In this document: positions 59,401-62,770 of the stretch, one piece after another
Layout: every line of letters begins with the position of its first letter
Position numbering within the stretch: the stretch's first letter is position 1
Source: Carettochelys insculpta
Taxonomy: Eukaryota > Chordata > Testudines > Carettochelyidae
NCBI RefSeq assembly: GCF_033958435.1
Contig: NC_134137.1
Span: forward strand, 107,332,501 to 107,396,500
DNA: 64,000 nt
Direction: 5' to 3'
The notes under the pieces: model-generated
Told to the model about the DNA's origin: nothing
What the model saw: only the letters and a program-made list of their open reading frames with translations
Databases searched by the model: none
Position numbers and translations under genes: made by a program

Positions 59401-61581
59401 GTAAAGACCACACAAACACAACATTGGGGGTTTTTGGGTGCAAAAGGTTTAAGGTTAAGAGACAGAAGATAGATAACTTTTTTTATGAAAAACACTTACT
59501 GCTTGAATTACATACATAAACTTTTCTCTTTAAGGAATCACCTCTAGGCTTAATGAGATTTCATCTTTTGTTTCACATCTGATAAAGTGCACTTTTGACA
59601 CTATTTACATAGCAAGATTCAAAATTCATGTGTTTTTATATGAAAGGGTGATTTTGTTTGTTTGATTTTTAAAGCTCTGATCTAAGCAATGACTGAAAAT
59701 ATTTTGCTCAAGTTGTCTTTAGAAAATTACATTTATTCAGGGATTAGGCAAAGAAAGATTCACGCAGAAAGGTGAATTTTTCAGAGAGTTAGGAGCATTT
59801 GACAGAATGGACTTATTATGACAGTGAACCTGCAATCTTTATCATTGTGCTATAGCAGTCAATGGCCAGTGAATGATTTTACAAAATCAGAATTACAATT
59901 AGTTTAGTTAAATATTACTGATTTAGGAGTGCTTATTCTTTTGTCAAATTTTAATATGATTTGTAAATTTTAAATATTTGAACTTCATGCTTCTCTGAAG
60001 ACCCTTTTCTTCTGAGAAATCTGTTCAGGTACAGATGCAGCTGATATGTGATGGAATCAAGGTCGGTAATATTTCTCTTATTTGGTGATTAAAAGTAGTT
60101 TGTCAAGACAAGAAAACATTTTAATTAAGAACAAAAATGGAATCTTTCATCTTAATACCGATCTAGGGATTGCTAGAGCAGTTGTAGATGTATATTATGA
60201 CAGTGAATTAGCAAAGTGGTGTAAAAATCGTCTAAAAAGTAATAAAATAGTTTCCTTCAGTTTTCCCCATTGGCTCCAAACTTTCGAAACTTACTAACAT
60301 CTCACAGCACCTAAACACAATTTGTGTCATTAAAGAGCCACGGCTCTAACACGTGCACCTTGGGGAACTGAAAGGATTGGTCAGATTCCAGCTAATTTTA
60401 GTACAAGTTCGTCCATAGGCAGCACACTGAACTGCACCTGATACCCTCGGGATGCTCTGGGCTATGTATTAAAAGCTATAGGAAGCTATCAATATATCTC
60501 GCCAGAAAAAGTCTCTGGTTTCCGCAGTAAAGGCTGGCGGAGAGTTTAAATTAACTTCTTTATTTCTTGACACCCTGTTTTATTTGTCCAGGATTGTTCC
60601 TGCTGATGTCACTGTACGAGTTCCGACCGGGACTGGGGACAGTACGACAGCCCAGCCCAGGGGAGCAGCTGCCCGGGCACTGAGGCAAGATTCCCTGTTC
60701 CGCAAGCTCCACTCCACCCTACGGAGCTCCCGGGCTTTCCGCGGGAGCCCGGCTGGGCCCCGGAGCTTCCAGGGGCCCAGCGTGGGAGCCGAGCGTGTCT
60801 CTGCCGCAGCCCCCTGGGGCTGCCCGGCCCCGGCGGCAGCCAGGCCAACCCGCGCCCGCGCAGCAGGACTCTCCCGCCGCCTACTGGGGGAGGCGGGCCC
60901 CTGGGGCTGTGACCCGAGAGACCGGCTCGGGCTCCTCCGGCCCCGGCGCTCGCCCGCTCCGCTGGGGGGCCGCCCGCGAGCCGCAGGTGCGCTCCGGAGT
61001 CACCGGGCGGGGCCGCCGACGAGCGAGCGGCTGGAGTGGATCGAGGCTGCGGGCAGAGACGCAGCGCCGCCGCCAGGAGAGGCGCAACCGGACACTGGAA
61101 CCCGGGCAGAGCGCTGCGGCGCCCCCCAGCGCCGCCCCCCAGGGCCCCGCGCCCCTTCCCCCGCCCAGCCCCCCAGAGCAGGGCCCCTGCCCCACAAGCC
61201 GCCCCCCAGGGCAGCGCCCCGCGCCTCTCCTCCCGACCCGCACCCCCCGGGCAGCGCCCCGCGCCCCTGCCCCACAAGCCGCCCCCCAGGGCAGCGCCCC
61301 GCGCCCCTCCTCCCGACCCGCACCCCCCGGGCAGCGCCCCGCGCCCCGTCCCCCCAACCCTCCTCTGCAGAGCAGCGCCCCTCCTACCGACCCCGCAGCC
61401 CCGCGCCCCTCCACCCAAGCCTCCCCCCAGCAGAGCTCCTCGCCCCGCTGTGCTCCGCGGGTCACACCAAGGAAGACTTTAGCTCTTTCTTCCCCATAAT
61501 CTTCCATGCTCCAGCCGCCCTGTCCCAGCCCGTTCCTCCTCTCCCCGTTCTGCGCGGCTCGGGTCCCCTCCACTTACCCAT
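11797..61581 (-). CDS. SLC15A1: SLC15A1 (PEPT1) proton-coupled oligopeptide transporter, 23 coding exons
   Basis: Proton-coupled symporter that carries di- and tripeptides and beta-lactam-type drugs across the apical membrane of enterocytes and kidney tubule cells. The joined exons (listed separately) total 2142 nt, or 713 codons plus TAA, with every phase matching and every intron GT-AG. Seen in the product: the ExxER motif (E28, E31, R32), a histidine in TM2 (H62, human H57), Y172 (human Y167), R287 (human R282), W299 (human W294), E599 (human E595), and the PTR2-type segment [15 protein letters not shown] at 139-153. A large extracellular domain spans roughly 390-590 and carries six N-glycosylation sequons (N422, N458, N506, N519, N547, N567). 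The expected topology is 12 membrane segments. Length and C-terminal region fit PEPT1 rather than PEPT2 (human PEPT2 is about 729 residues). The N-terminal 14 residues and the C-tail diverge from human. Family assignment is certain; exact exon 1-2 joining is inferred from splice phase. Confidence 0.96.
12347..12473 (+). mobile_element. hAT-type MITE, 127 bp
   Basis: Terminal inverted repeats CAGTCATTTTCAACCTTG and, read on minus from the right end, CAGTGGTTTTCAACCTGTG. Flanked by TCCCAGTG on the left and TCCTAATG on the right (6 of 8 identical), consistent with an old 8-bp target duplication. Confidence 0.8.
12482..13232 (+). mobile_element. hAT-type non-autonomous element, 751 bp
   Basis: Starts CAGAGGTGAGCAA and ends TTGCCTGCCCCG, a degenerate version of the hAT terminus CAGGGGTGGGCAA. 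Flanks TCCTAATG and ACCTAATG match at 7 of 8 positions, an 8-bp target duplication. Near the right end GGGCTGGATCTGGCGCATGG resembles the 'ggccggatctggcccgcggg' segment of such elements. Confidence 0.85.
13233..13745. other. Intron 22 spacer
   Basis: Contains a short CTAT/CTGT-rich stretch at about 13418-13460 and a purine-rich stretch at 13610-13650. Nothing else recognised. Confidence 0.4.
13850..14860. repeat. Degenerate minisatellite
   Basis: The motif CAGACAGCCTGCAGGC recurs about a dozen times with variants (near 13868, 13943, 13990, 14059, 14139, 14208, 14270, 14333, 14396, 14555, 14620, 14703, 14838), mostly every 50-80 bp, between GGGGGCAGCTGGAG and AGAGCCTGGCCC blocks. Open frames here are products of the repeat. 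An (AC)n run lies near 14467-14485. Confidence 0.85.
14861..16330. other. Intron 22 spacer with C-rich block and poly-A run
   Basis: 14.86-15.30 kb is C-rich and may belong to the same element as the minisatellite. A run of 24 A lies at 15859-15882. The rest is AT-rich and unassigned. Confidence 0.4.
16336..17292 (+). mobile_element. Tigger/pogo-like element interrupted by another element
   Basis: Left terminus CAGTAAACTCTTTCATATCC preceded by TA. Internal sequence matches the 24011-24339 copy in reverse orientation (shared TTTGTTTCTTAATATCTAATC and CAGCAAATAYAGTA). The right end is degraded. It is split by the element at 16520-17141. Confidence 0.75.
16520..17141 (+). mobile_element. Nested DNA transposon with 13-bp perfect inverted ends
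   Basis: Starts CACTCATCCCTCA and ends with its exact reverse complement TGAGGGATGAGTG. It is followed by TA and preceded by GA, where the uninterrupted 24.1 kb copy has TA, so a TA target duplication with one later substitution is likely. The centre is GC-rich and unrelated to the ends. Confidence 0.8.
17293..17947. other. Intron 22 proximal part, no recognised content
   Basis: AT-rich sequence between the Tigger-like element and exon 22; no repeat recognised. Confidence 0.4.
17948..18055 (-). CDS. SLC15A1: SLC15A1 exon 22 (residues 614-649)
   Basis: Encodes [20 protein letters not shown] and [10 protein letters not shown] (TM11). Acceptor CTGCAG, donor GTAAAT, 36 codons. Confidence 0.97.
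18127..18960 (-). mobile_element. CR1 LINE 3' fragment
   Basis: Minus-strand reading frames match the C-terminal part of CR1 ORF2: [20 protein letters not shown] and [16 protein letters not shown] (18.75-18.95 kb), then [18 protein letters not shown] and [20 protein letters not shown] (18.4-18.65 kb). The 3' end near 18127 shows the typical GACCTCTCGAG ... TTCTATAATC tail. Stops and frameshifts show it is dead. Confidence 0.9.
19743..20138. mobile_element. Near-perfect palindromic MITE, 396 bp
   Basis: The two halves are inverted copies around about 19940. Outer arms GGCTGTGGGTACATTACC and GGCTGTGTCTACATTACC (minus), then AATGAAGTGCTGCC and TAACTTCGAAGTACC-type inner arms. AGG flanks both sides, a possible 3-bp target duplication. 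It has no coding capacity. Confidence 0.85.
20251..20397 (-). CDS. SLC15A1: SLC15A1 exon 21 (residues 565-613)
   Basis: End of the extracellular domain (sequon N567) and TM10: [21 protein letters not shown]599 corresponds to human E595. Acceptor TTTCAG, donor GTAGGA. Confidence 0.97.
20671..20941. mobile_element. MITE built from TTCGAAGT/TTTGAAGT modules
   Basis: Begins GGGTGTATCTACACTAGG and ends GTGTAGACACAGCC. The inside holds repeated TTTGAAGTTAACTTCGAAGT-type palindromes. Same end type as the elements at 19.7, 25.0, 45.1, 47.5 and 63.3 kb. Confidence 0.75.
21145..21241 (-). CDS. SLC15A1: SLC15A1 exon 20 (residues 532-564)
   Basis: Extracellular domain with [12 protein letters not shown], as human FGSAYTYIVQ, and sequon N547. 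Acceptor TTTCAG. A second AG lies 18 nt into the exon; using it would break the phase with exon 19. Donor GTAAGT. Confidence 0.92.
21388..21495 (-). CDS. SLC15A1: SLC15A1 exon 19 (residues 496-532)
   Basis: Extracellular domain with sequons N506 and N519 and the segment YLSFTRG. Acceptor TAAAG after a T-rich tract, donor GTAAGT, phase 2 in and out. Confidence 0.9.
21901..21950 (-). CDS. SLC15A1: SLC15A1 exon 18 (residues 480-496)
   Basis: A 50-nt extracellular-domain exon encoding [17 protein letters not shown], matching the human DGLNQKPEKGENGIR stretch. Acceptor CACCAG, donor GTATCA. Phase and similarity both support it. Confidence 0.9.
22970..23130 (+). mobile_element. tRNA-derived SINE fragment
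   Basis: An A-box-like TAGCTCAGTGGTTAG near 23057 and a B-box-like GGTTCAAATTCC at 23101-23112, spaced as in a tRNA promoter, within sequence that does not fold as a complete tRNA. Best read as an old SINE head. Confidence 0.6.
24011..24339 (+). mobile_element. Tigger/pogo-like MITE, 329 bp, with TA duplication
   Basis: Left end CAGCAAACTTTTTCATATC; right end on minus reads CAGTAAATGCTCTCATATCC. TA flanks both sides. It is homologous to the split copy at 16336-17292 in the opposite orientation. Confidence 0.85.
24507..24925. mobile_element. MITE of the CTGTTGACA family, copy 1
   Basis: Multiple scattered TCTGTTGACA / TGTCAACAGA and TTTTGTCGACA motifs in both orientations inside an element ending TGTAGATAAGGCC. 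Shares these with 34889-35340. Confidence 0.7.
25019..25731. mobile_element. Harbinger-derived non-autonomous element, 0.7 kb
   Basis: Ends GGCTACGTCTACACG and CATGTAGACGCAGCC (inverted). Terminal 200-bp zones are packed with CGAAATAG/TTCGATGT palindromes. The middle (25360-25500) matches the Harbinger remnant at 3390-3480 on the opposite strand, including the GCCATGGAGGACCC start. The 100-codon open frame is therefore likely transposon 5' sequence. Confidence 0.75.
26013..26159 (-). CDS. SLC15A1: SLC15A1 exon 17 (residues 431-479)
   Basis: Extracellular domain. Opens with [11 protein letters not shown], where human has TNAFMTFDVNKL, and carries sequon N458. Acceptor TTATAG, donor GTAAGC, 49 codons in phase 0. 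Confidence 0.93.
26160..28100. other. Intron 16 distal part with dispersed repeat blocks
   Basis: 26400-26560 is homologous to 33050-33210 (shared ACAATTACAATA, CTGAAATCATGA, AATTGACCAAAA). 26980-27200 shares motifs with 32870-33010 (CTATACCATGCCA, CTTCTGCA-type). 27600-27880 contains the 'AGATTTCACAG' type segment. These look like one older repeat family in pieces. Confidence 0.5.
28110..29960 (+). mobile_element. CR1 LINE fragment, split and internally deleted
   Basis: Plus-strand translation gives CR1 ORF2 pieces: [20 protein letters not shown] then LKELAQAV (28.26-28.35 kb), [16 protein letters not shown] then N-K-L-G-K-Y-G type RT blocks (29.18-29.5 kb), and the typical CR1 3' end at 29.7-29.96 kb ending TTCTAGGATTC. 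Interrupted at 28440-29166. Stops throughout. Confidence 0.85.
28440..29166. mobile_element. 727-bp insertion inside the CR1, flanked by AAGGGG
   Basis: CR1 homology stops after AAGGGG at 28434-28439 and resumes with AAGGGG at 29167-29172, a candidate 6-bp target duplication. The insert contains GCTCCAGGCCCCTTTGAAAT, a motif also found near 32797 and 44430, so it belongs to a dispersed family of unknown class. Confidence 0.6.
30354..30479 (-). CDS. SLC15A1: SLC15A1 exon 16 (residues 389-430)
   Basis: Start of the large extracellular domain. Opens with [16 protein letters not shown], as human KTLPVFPKGNEVQIKV, and carries sequon N422. Acceptor ATCAAG, donor GTAAGA. Like the rest of this domain it diverges faster than the membrane core. 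Confidence 0.93.
30480..31756. other. Intron 15, nothing recognised
   Basis: AT-rich unique-looking sequence with A-rich simple stretches (31060-31120). No repeat family identified. Confidence 0.4.
31757..31838 (-). CDS. SLC15A1: SLC15A1 exon 15 (residues 361-388)
   Basis: Encodes TM9: [18 protein letters not shown] followed by [10 protein letters not shown]. Acceptor ACTAG before GCCCC, donor GTAAGT. Confidence 0.95.
31960..33215. mobile_element. Composite of hAT-like and older dispersed repeat
   Basis: 31968-32275 begins AGGAGTGGGAAATCTTTGGCCC and ends near CAGTAGCTAACCCTGATGAG, with an inner inverted pair GTTAGCTGCTGG / CCAGTAGCTAAC-like, as in hAT non-autonomous elements. 32320-32560 holds GACTGTGAAATCTGGTCTCC and GGGAGTTGCAGGAGGGG. 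33050-33210 repeats the 26.4 kb block. Confidence 0.5.
33216..34600. other. Intron 14 spacer with a small hAT-like relic
   Basis: 34005-34125 contains (TTTA)n followed by GTTGAGAGCCACAAAAAAGTCC and GCAGCTCCAGAGCTGCAGGTTGCAGACCCCTG, resembling the end of a hAT element. The remainder is AT-rich and unassigned. Confidence 0.4.
34606..34812. mobile_element. Head-to-head pair of Penelope-type 3' tails
   Basis: 34606-34735 is the tail on minus (reads CACGAAAGTTTATGCTCC ... GACTAATATGGCTACTC). 34738-34812 is another copy on plus (GTGAAAGCTTCTGCTCC ... AGATGTCACAGAACTTCTC). The two face away from a shared centre, an inverted arrangement known for Penelope-like elements. Confidence 0.7.
34889..35340. 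mobile_element. MITE of the CTGTTGACA family, copy 2, with a tail fragment inserted
   Basis: Shares TCTGTTGACA/TGTCAACAGA motifs with 24507-24925. An arm GGTTTTGTCAGCAAAATG at about 34901 is matched by its exact reverse complement near 34987. Between the arms lies a Penelope-type tail end (34939-34976: GCTACAGACTAACATGGC ... CTCTGATACT). Confidence 0.7.
35633..35721 (-). CDS. SLC15A1: SLC15A1 exon 14 (residues 332-361)
   Basis: Encodes TM8: [20 protein letters not shown], then LIKKCHINF. Acceptor CAACAG, donor GTAAGT, ends in phase 2. Confidence 0.96.
35855..35887 (-). CDS. SLC15A1: SLC15A1 exon 13, 33-nt microexon (residues 321-331)
   Basis: Encodes [11 protein letters not shown], where human has GALEIQPDQMQ. 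Acceptor CCCTAG, donor GTACAC. Its length is a multiple of three, so skipping would keep frame. Confidence 0.93.
35997..36041 (-). CDS. SLC15A1: SLC15A1 exon 12 (residues 306-320)
   Basis: A 45-nt exon encoding [15 protein letters not shown], near identical to other PEPT1 proteins in its first 11 residues. Acceptor ATTAAG, donor GTAAGT. Confidence 0.95.
36729..36818 (-). CDS. SLC15A1: SLC15A1 exon 11 (residues 276-305)
   Basis: Encodes TM7. R287 and W299 match human R282 and W294, and [12 protein letters not shown] is a strong family motif. Acceptor CTACAG, donor GTAAGA. Confidence 0.97.
36819..39116. other. Intron 10 with scattered repeats
   Basis: Holds the tail at 37136-37270. 37990-38105 resembles a dispersed repeat (AAGTCACGGACAGGCTGTGAA, CATGACTTTTACTAAAA). 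37380-37990 is GC-richer and may be part of the same element. The rest is AT-rich and unassigned. Confidence 0.45.
37136..37270 (+). mobile_element. Penelope-type 3' tail fragment
   Basis: CTGAAGATGTGG, CCATGAAAGCTCATTA, GTCAGTCTTTAAGGTGTTACAG and ACAAACTAACATGGCTCC in the same order as the tail after the GIY-YIG frame at 41.3 kb. Confidence 0.75.
39117..39203 (-). CDS. SLC15A1: SLC15A1 exon 10 (residues 247-275)
   Basis: Encodes the basic central cytosolic loop [20 protein letters not shown]. Acceptor TCATAG, donor GTAAGT, 29 codons in phase 0. Confidence 0.96.
39340..39899 (+). mobile_element. Tigger/pogo-like element, 560 bp, with TA duplication
   Basis: Left end CAGTAAAAGTCCTTTAATCC; right end on minus CAGTAAAATTCTTTTAATCC, with TA on both flanks. 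The inside (39440-39830) includes a second element-like segment (GTGCCCCGAGATATGCAAGG) and a degenerate 30-bp GTGGTGAAGCTGCAGGAG minisatellite at about 39710-39825. Confidence 0.85.
39913..40020 (-). mobile_element. CR1 LINE 3' end
   Basis: ATCATAGAATTGTAGAAG, then GACTTCAAGATGTCATATAG and CCCTGCTCAAAGCAGGACCA: the reverse complement of the conserved CR1 3' terminus. Only about 100 bp remain. Confidence 0.85.
40540..41338 (+). CDS. C-terminal part of a Penelope-like polyprotein (RT thumb plus GIY-YIG endonuclease)
   Basis: One frame is open from a TAG at about 40537 to the TGA at 41336-41338, about 265 codons, although the element itself may begin near 40600. It has no natural start because the element is 5'-truncated; the first ATG is at 40784. 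In order: [20 protein letters not shown] and [12 protein letters not shown] (conserved pre-endonuclease region), cysteines in [15 protein letters not shown] (CX2-4C linker typical of these elements), then the GIY-YIG core [10 protein letters not shown] ... [35 protein letters not shown], and the acidic [16 protein letters not shown] segment. The reading frame is uninterrupted, which suggests a relatively recent insertion. It would nick DNA to prime reverse transcription if intact; here the RT core is missing. Confidence 0.85.
40560..41590 (+). mobile_element. Penelope-like retroelement, 5'-truncated, with GIY-YIG frame and 3' tail
   Basis: Contains an open frame (next entry) for the thumb region and GIY-YIG endonuclease of a Penelope-like element. 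About 130 bp after the stop comes the 3' tail: GTCTGAAGAAGTGGATCTG, CACGAAAGCTCACCTAATAA, AGTCTTTAAAGTGCTACTTG, ending near 41590. The RT core is absent. It lies antisense to SLC15A1 in intron 9. Confidence 0.85.
41912..41994 (-). CDS. SLC15A1: SLC15A1 exon 9 (residues 219-246)
   Basis: Encodes [20 protein letters not shown], the end of TM6 and the start of the long central cytosolic loop. Acceptor TTGCAG, donor GTAAGT. Confidence 0.96.
42282..43045. mobile_element. GC-rich non-autonomous DNA element (Tigger-like)
   Basis: Begins around TTCTCTAGTCTGGCAAC and GGTCCAGCAGGACCA and ends with CCTGGTCTGGCAAATTCCC and GGACCACTTGGGTCCTGAG. The inside is GAGCCC/CAGGG-rich and degenerate. Ends not sharply defined. 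Confidence 0.55.
43046..44630. other. Intron 8 remainder with dispersed repeats
   Basis: 43755-43965 matches a known turtle-type repeat (AACCACTGAATCAAACAGTA, CCCCGTATATAATGGAAACC, CTTCAAGCCAGGGGGTGC). 44220-44515 carries the GGGCCCTTTTAAATCACCAG block shared with the 28.7 and 32.8 kb repeats. The remainder is AT-rich. Confidence 0.5.
44631..44714 (-). CDS. SLC15A1: SLC15A1 exon 8 (residues 191-219)
   Basis: Encodes [20 protein letters not shown] and the start of TM6. Acceptor TTTCAG, donor GTATGG (weaker than the others). Confidence 0.95.
   Translation of the reverse strand, partial: PNSVEFTPSNSVTHWPLEYLLCSWLFH
45060..45322. mobile_element. MITE of the GTCTACAC family, 263 bp
   Basis: Starts GGCTACGTCTACACTAGCCC and ends GGACTAGTGCAGACACGGCC. 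Inside: AATGGCCATTT palindrome, CATATTCAGCACCTCATTAG, and TCGAAATCCCCTTATTCC, all shared with the palindrome at 63.3 kb. Confidence 0.8.
46290..46380 (-). CDS. SLC15A1: SLC15A1 exon 7 (residues 161-191)
   Basis: Encodes [17 protein letters not shown] (TM5). Y172 corresponds to human Y167, which is needed for transport. Acceptor CTGCAG, donor GTAAAC. Confidence 0.97.
46637..46736 (-). CDS. SLC15A1: SLC15A1 exon 6 (residues 127-160)
   Basis: Encodes TM4 and the POT signature [18 protein letters not shown]. Acceptor CTCCAG, donor GTAACA, ends in phase 0. Confidence 0.98.
47453..47825. mobile_element. Palindromic MITE, about 370 bp
   Basis: Left half starts GGCCGTGTCTACACTTGCCC, then CTTCAAAGGGGGCATGGTAATC; the right half ends GATTACCACGCCCCCTTTGAA. 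Inner arms CAACTTCGAAGTGGCAAACTTTG and CAAACTTTGAAGTGCTGGCA are inverted around about 47640. Confidence 0.8.
47826..48317. other. Intron 5 proximal part, nothing recognised
   Basis: AT-rich unique-looking sequence between a MITE and exon 5. Confidence 0.4.
48318..48437 (-). CDS. SLC15A1: SLC15A1 exon 5 (residues 87-127)
   Basis: Encodes TM3: [17 protein letters not shown] followed by the loop [15 protein letters not shown]. Acceptor CAATAG, donor GTAAGT, phase 2 in and out. Confidence 0.97.
48438..49525. other. Intron 4 proximal part
   Basis: 48438-48930 is AT-rich and unassigned. 48930-49410 contains repeat-like text (GGCCTTGTCTACACTACAG, and GAGCCACATGTGGCTCGCAAGCCACGG near its end, which resembles a hAT element terminus). 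Confidence 0.4.
49530..50800. mobile_element. Composite of GGTGACCA-ended elements
   Basis: Starts TAGGGTGACCATTATTTCCC; a second terminus-like GTCTGGTCACTCCC occurs at about 49910; the right end reads ACAGGACAGATGGTCACCCTAA. The 49.92-50.6 kb interior is GC-rich with a (CT)n run, so one element probably sits inside or beside another. Long open frames here are compositional. Confidence 0.6.
50416..50446. repeat. (CT)n microsatellite
   Basis: About 15 uninterrupted CT dinucleotides inside the GC-rich composite element. Confidence 0.95.
51443..51584 (-). CDS. SLC15A1: SLC15A1 exon 4 (residues 40-87)
   Basis: Encodes the TM1-TM2 loop with HWDDNLST, then TM2 with the essential histidine in [10 protein letters not shown] (H62), and [13 protein letters not shown]. 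Acceptor TTGTAG, donor GTGAGT. Intron 3 between exons 3 and 4 is only 87 nt, the shortest in the gene. Confidence 0.97.
51672..51756 (-). CDS. SLC15A1: SLC15A1 exon 3 (residues 12-40)
   Basis: Encodes TM1 with FGYPLSI and the ExxER proton-coupling motif in [11 protein letters not shown]. The acceptor follows CCCCTTCAG and the donor is GTAACT. It ends in phase 1. Confidence 0.95.
52098..52640 (+). mobile_element. GC-rich non-autonomous element, copy 2
   Basis: Left end GGTGACCATCTGTCCTG; right end TGGTCACCCC, giving inverted GGTGACCA termini. Homologous to 7110-7820 along most of its length; its left 45 bases also match the right end of the 49.5-50.8 kb composite in reverse. Confidence 0.75.
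53899..54087. mobile_element. hAT-type MITE, 189 bp
   Basis: Left end CAGTGTTCCTT; right end on minus CAGTGTTCCTTG. Flanks CATGACAC and CTAGACAC agree at 6 of 8 positions, an old 8-bp target duplication. Interior GGGTGGAATAAATTATG and GCTGTGGGTGCTC fit known non-autonomous hAT repeats. Confidence 0.8.
55622..55712 (+). mobile_element. Penelope-type 3' tail fragment
   Basis: CAGAAGAAGTGTGTCTGCC, CACAAAAGCGTACCACC and CTCTTTAAAGTGCTGCAGGA in the order of the 41.5 kb tail. Confidence 0.75.
55948..56051 (+). mobile_element. Penelope-type 3' tail fragment
   Basis: GTCTGAAGAAGTGGGTCTG, CCCACAAAAGCTCATAATC and AGTCTTTAAAGTGCTACAGG; the copy closest to the 41.5 kb tail. Confidence 0.8.
56900..57015 (+). 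mobile_element. Penelope-type 3' tail fragment
   Basis: TTGATGAAGTGGGCCTCTC, CCCACGAAAGCTCATCACC and TCAGTCTCTAAAGTACCAC; it ends about 125 bp from exon 2. Confidence 0.75.
57140..57168 (-). CDS. SLC15A1: SLC15A1 exon 2 (residues 2-11)
   Basis: A 29-nt exon with a long pyrimidine tract and AG acceptor, and donor GTTAGT. With exon 1 it encodes [11 protein letters not shown], a short basic cytosolic N-terminus unlike human PEPT1. The exon is supported by splice signals and phase rather than by similarity, so it is less certain than the others. Confidence 0.75.
57169..60599. other. Intron 1 outside the CpG island
   Basis: AT-rich. Only the tail at 58728-58850 is recognised. A short near-palindrome of AGAGAGAC around an AT-rich centre lies at 57690-57720. 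No exon seen. Confidence 0.4.
58728..58850 (+). mobile_element. Penelope-type 3' tail, longer copy
   Basis: CATCTGAAGAAGTGGGTTTTG, then TTTCTAAGGTGCCACAGGAC and GCTACAGACTAACATGGCCA, ending CTCTAAAC. It includes the terminal block seen also at 34.95 and 37.25 kb. Confidence 0.75.
61191..61350. repeat. Tandem duplication of an 80-bp GC-rich unit
   Basis: CCCACAAGCC recurs at 61191 and 61271, and the following 70 or so bases are nearly identical between the two copies. Shorter related C-rich motifs flank it. It sits in the CpG island just inside intron 1. Confidence 0.85.
61578..61581 (-). CDS. SLC15A1: SLC15A1 coding exon 1 (start codon plus one base)
   Basis: ATG followed by one G, then a consensus donor GTAAGTG. 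It lies in the CpG island, and the short first coding exon joins exon 2 in phase to give M-E. The start context is only partly favourable (C at -3, G at +4). No other in-frame ATG lies in exons 2 or 3 before the first membrane segment. The 5' UTR should continue toward higher coordinates. Confidence 0.8.
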
Positions 61582-61859
61582 TGGGGCTCCCGCGCTGCGG
61601 CTCCCGCCTGGGCAATCCGGTGTGCTGCTGTGGGGACGAAAGGCTGGCGCGGGGTTTCTTTAAACGTGCTCTCTGGCTGGGCGCCAAGCCCTACCCACCG
61701 ACCGGGGCAGTAGCAGTGTCCCGCCGCAGCACCCTGCCGGCGGGAGGAGTCACTTAGCGCCGAGGGGCTGGGCGAGCGGGCGCGCCAGGCAGGTGTGGAG
61801 ACGCTGAGGGGAGAGCCCGGTTTTGAGAGTCTGCCTAGTTCTGCCCCTGCAGAGCCACT

Positions 61860-62540
61860 TCCTGAGGTGGGAGGTCCAGAGGTCGGGAGCAGAGGTTGTC
61901 ACTATTCCAAGGGTAGGGAGTGCAAGTTCCTCAGAGGGAGGGAAGGCAGGAAGGAAAAGAAGCCCTAGCAGTAATCAGATGTAGGGGAAAGGATGGGAGA
62001 GGGATTCAAGGGGGTGGGGAGAATAGAAAGCTAGCTGGGGGAGTGAGGAGAAATGACAGGTAGGAGAGGACAGTGAGGAGAGGAAAGGCTGAAATATGGG
62101 TGCAGCTGGAGAAATATCGCCCACAGAGTGAGAAGGAACTGAAAATCAAGACCTGGTATTCAGCATAAGGGACAGTTCAAATAGGAGAAGCAGACCCCAC
62201 AGGGAATGGGTAGATGATATAGTAGTGTGGTGTGGAGCTAGTCTACAGAAACTAAGCCACTCTGCACTGGACAGGGAAAGATGGAAGGAAATAGTGAGGG
62301 AGGCATCAGACACCAACAGGCGCTGAGCCTATGGTGGTTGATGATGAAGAGTGAAAGAAAGAAAGAGAGACAAGGAGGGTTTATGTGGAAAGGGAATGGG
62401 CAGAAATGAGGAGACAGACTAAGAAAAAGGGACTCATAGTGAGGTGAGGGATTAAAATGGTAAAATAATTGTGACAGAGAGGAGGAGGGGGAAGCGGAAT
62501 CTGAAGCAACAATCAGAGAGTGGGACAAAATTGGTACAGC
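61860..62540. repeat. Purine-rich tract upstream of SLC15A1
   Basis: Long G/A-dominated stretch (GAGGAG, GGGAAAGG, AAAGAAAGAGAG types) without a regular unit. The plus strand is purine-rich and minus is pyrimidine-rich; no coding content. Confidence 0.55.
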
Positions 62541-62544
62541 AGTA

Positions 62545-62770
62545 GCTTTTGTTGGACCAACTTCTGCTGATGGAAGAGGCAAACTCTGCAGCTGTGCAGA
62601 GCTCTTCAAGTCTGGAAAAAGAGTCAGACCTTGTTCCATACCTAAATGAGGGATCTGTGTAGCCTGAAAGCTTGTCTCTTCCGCCAACAGAGATTGGTCC
62701 AGTAAAAAATACTACCTCTCCCGCCTTGTCTCTTTCCTAGCCTGGCTTCATCAACACTGCACACAAACTC
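62545..62770 (+). repeat. Dispersed repeat with 'GTTGGTCCAATAAA'-type tail
   Basis: Contains TTTGTTGGACCAACTTCTG, CTGAAAGCTTGTCTCTTCC, CCAACAGAGATTGGTCCAGT and ACCTCTCCCGCCTTGTCTC. I recognise this as a common reptile interspersed repeat, organised like the Penelope-type tails (AAAGCT, then an AATAAA-like block), but I cannot fix its class. Confidence 0.5.

Larger units (their letters stand above)
60600..61765 (-). promoter_or_regulatory. CpG island at the SLC15A1 promoter and first exon
   Basis: Very GC-rich, CpG-dense block surrounded by AT-rich DNA, spanning exon 1 and the first kilobase of intron 1. On the minus strand a TATA-like TTTAAA lies at 61659-61664, about 80 nt upstream of the start codon, so initiation near 61630 is plausible. 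Long open frames on both strands here are compositional artefacts. Confidence 0.75.

Noticed and set aside
11797..61581. SLC15A2 (PEPT2) instead of SLC15A1
   Set aside because: The N-terminus is short, total length is 713, and exon 12-13, TM10-TM12 and extracellular-domain wording follow PEPT1 more closely.
60584..61663. 359-codon plus-strand open frame and several long minus frames in the same place
   Set aside because: All lie in the GC-rich promoter island, overlap on both strands, are A/P/R/G-rich and lack any domain. Stop codons are simply rare in such composition.
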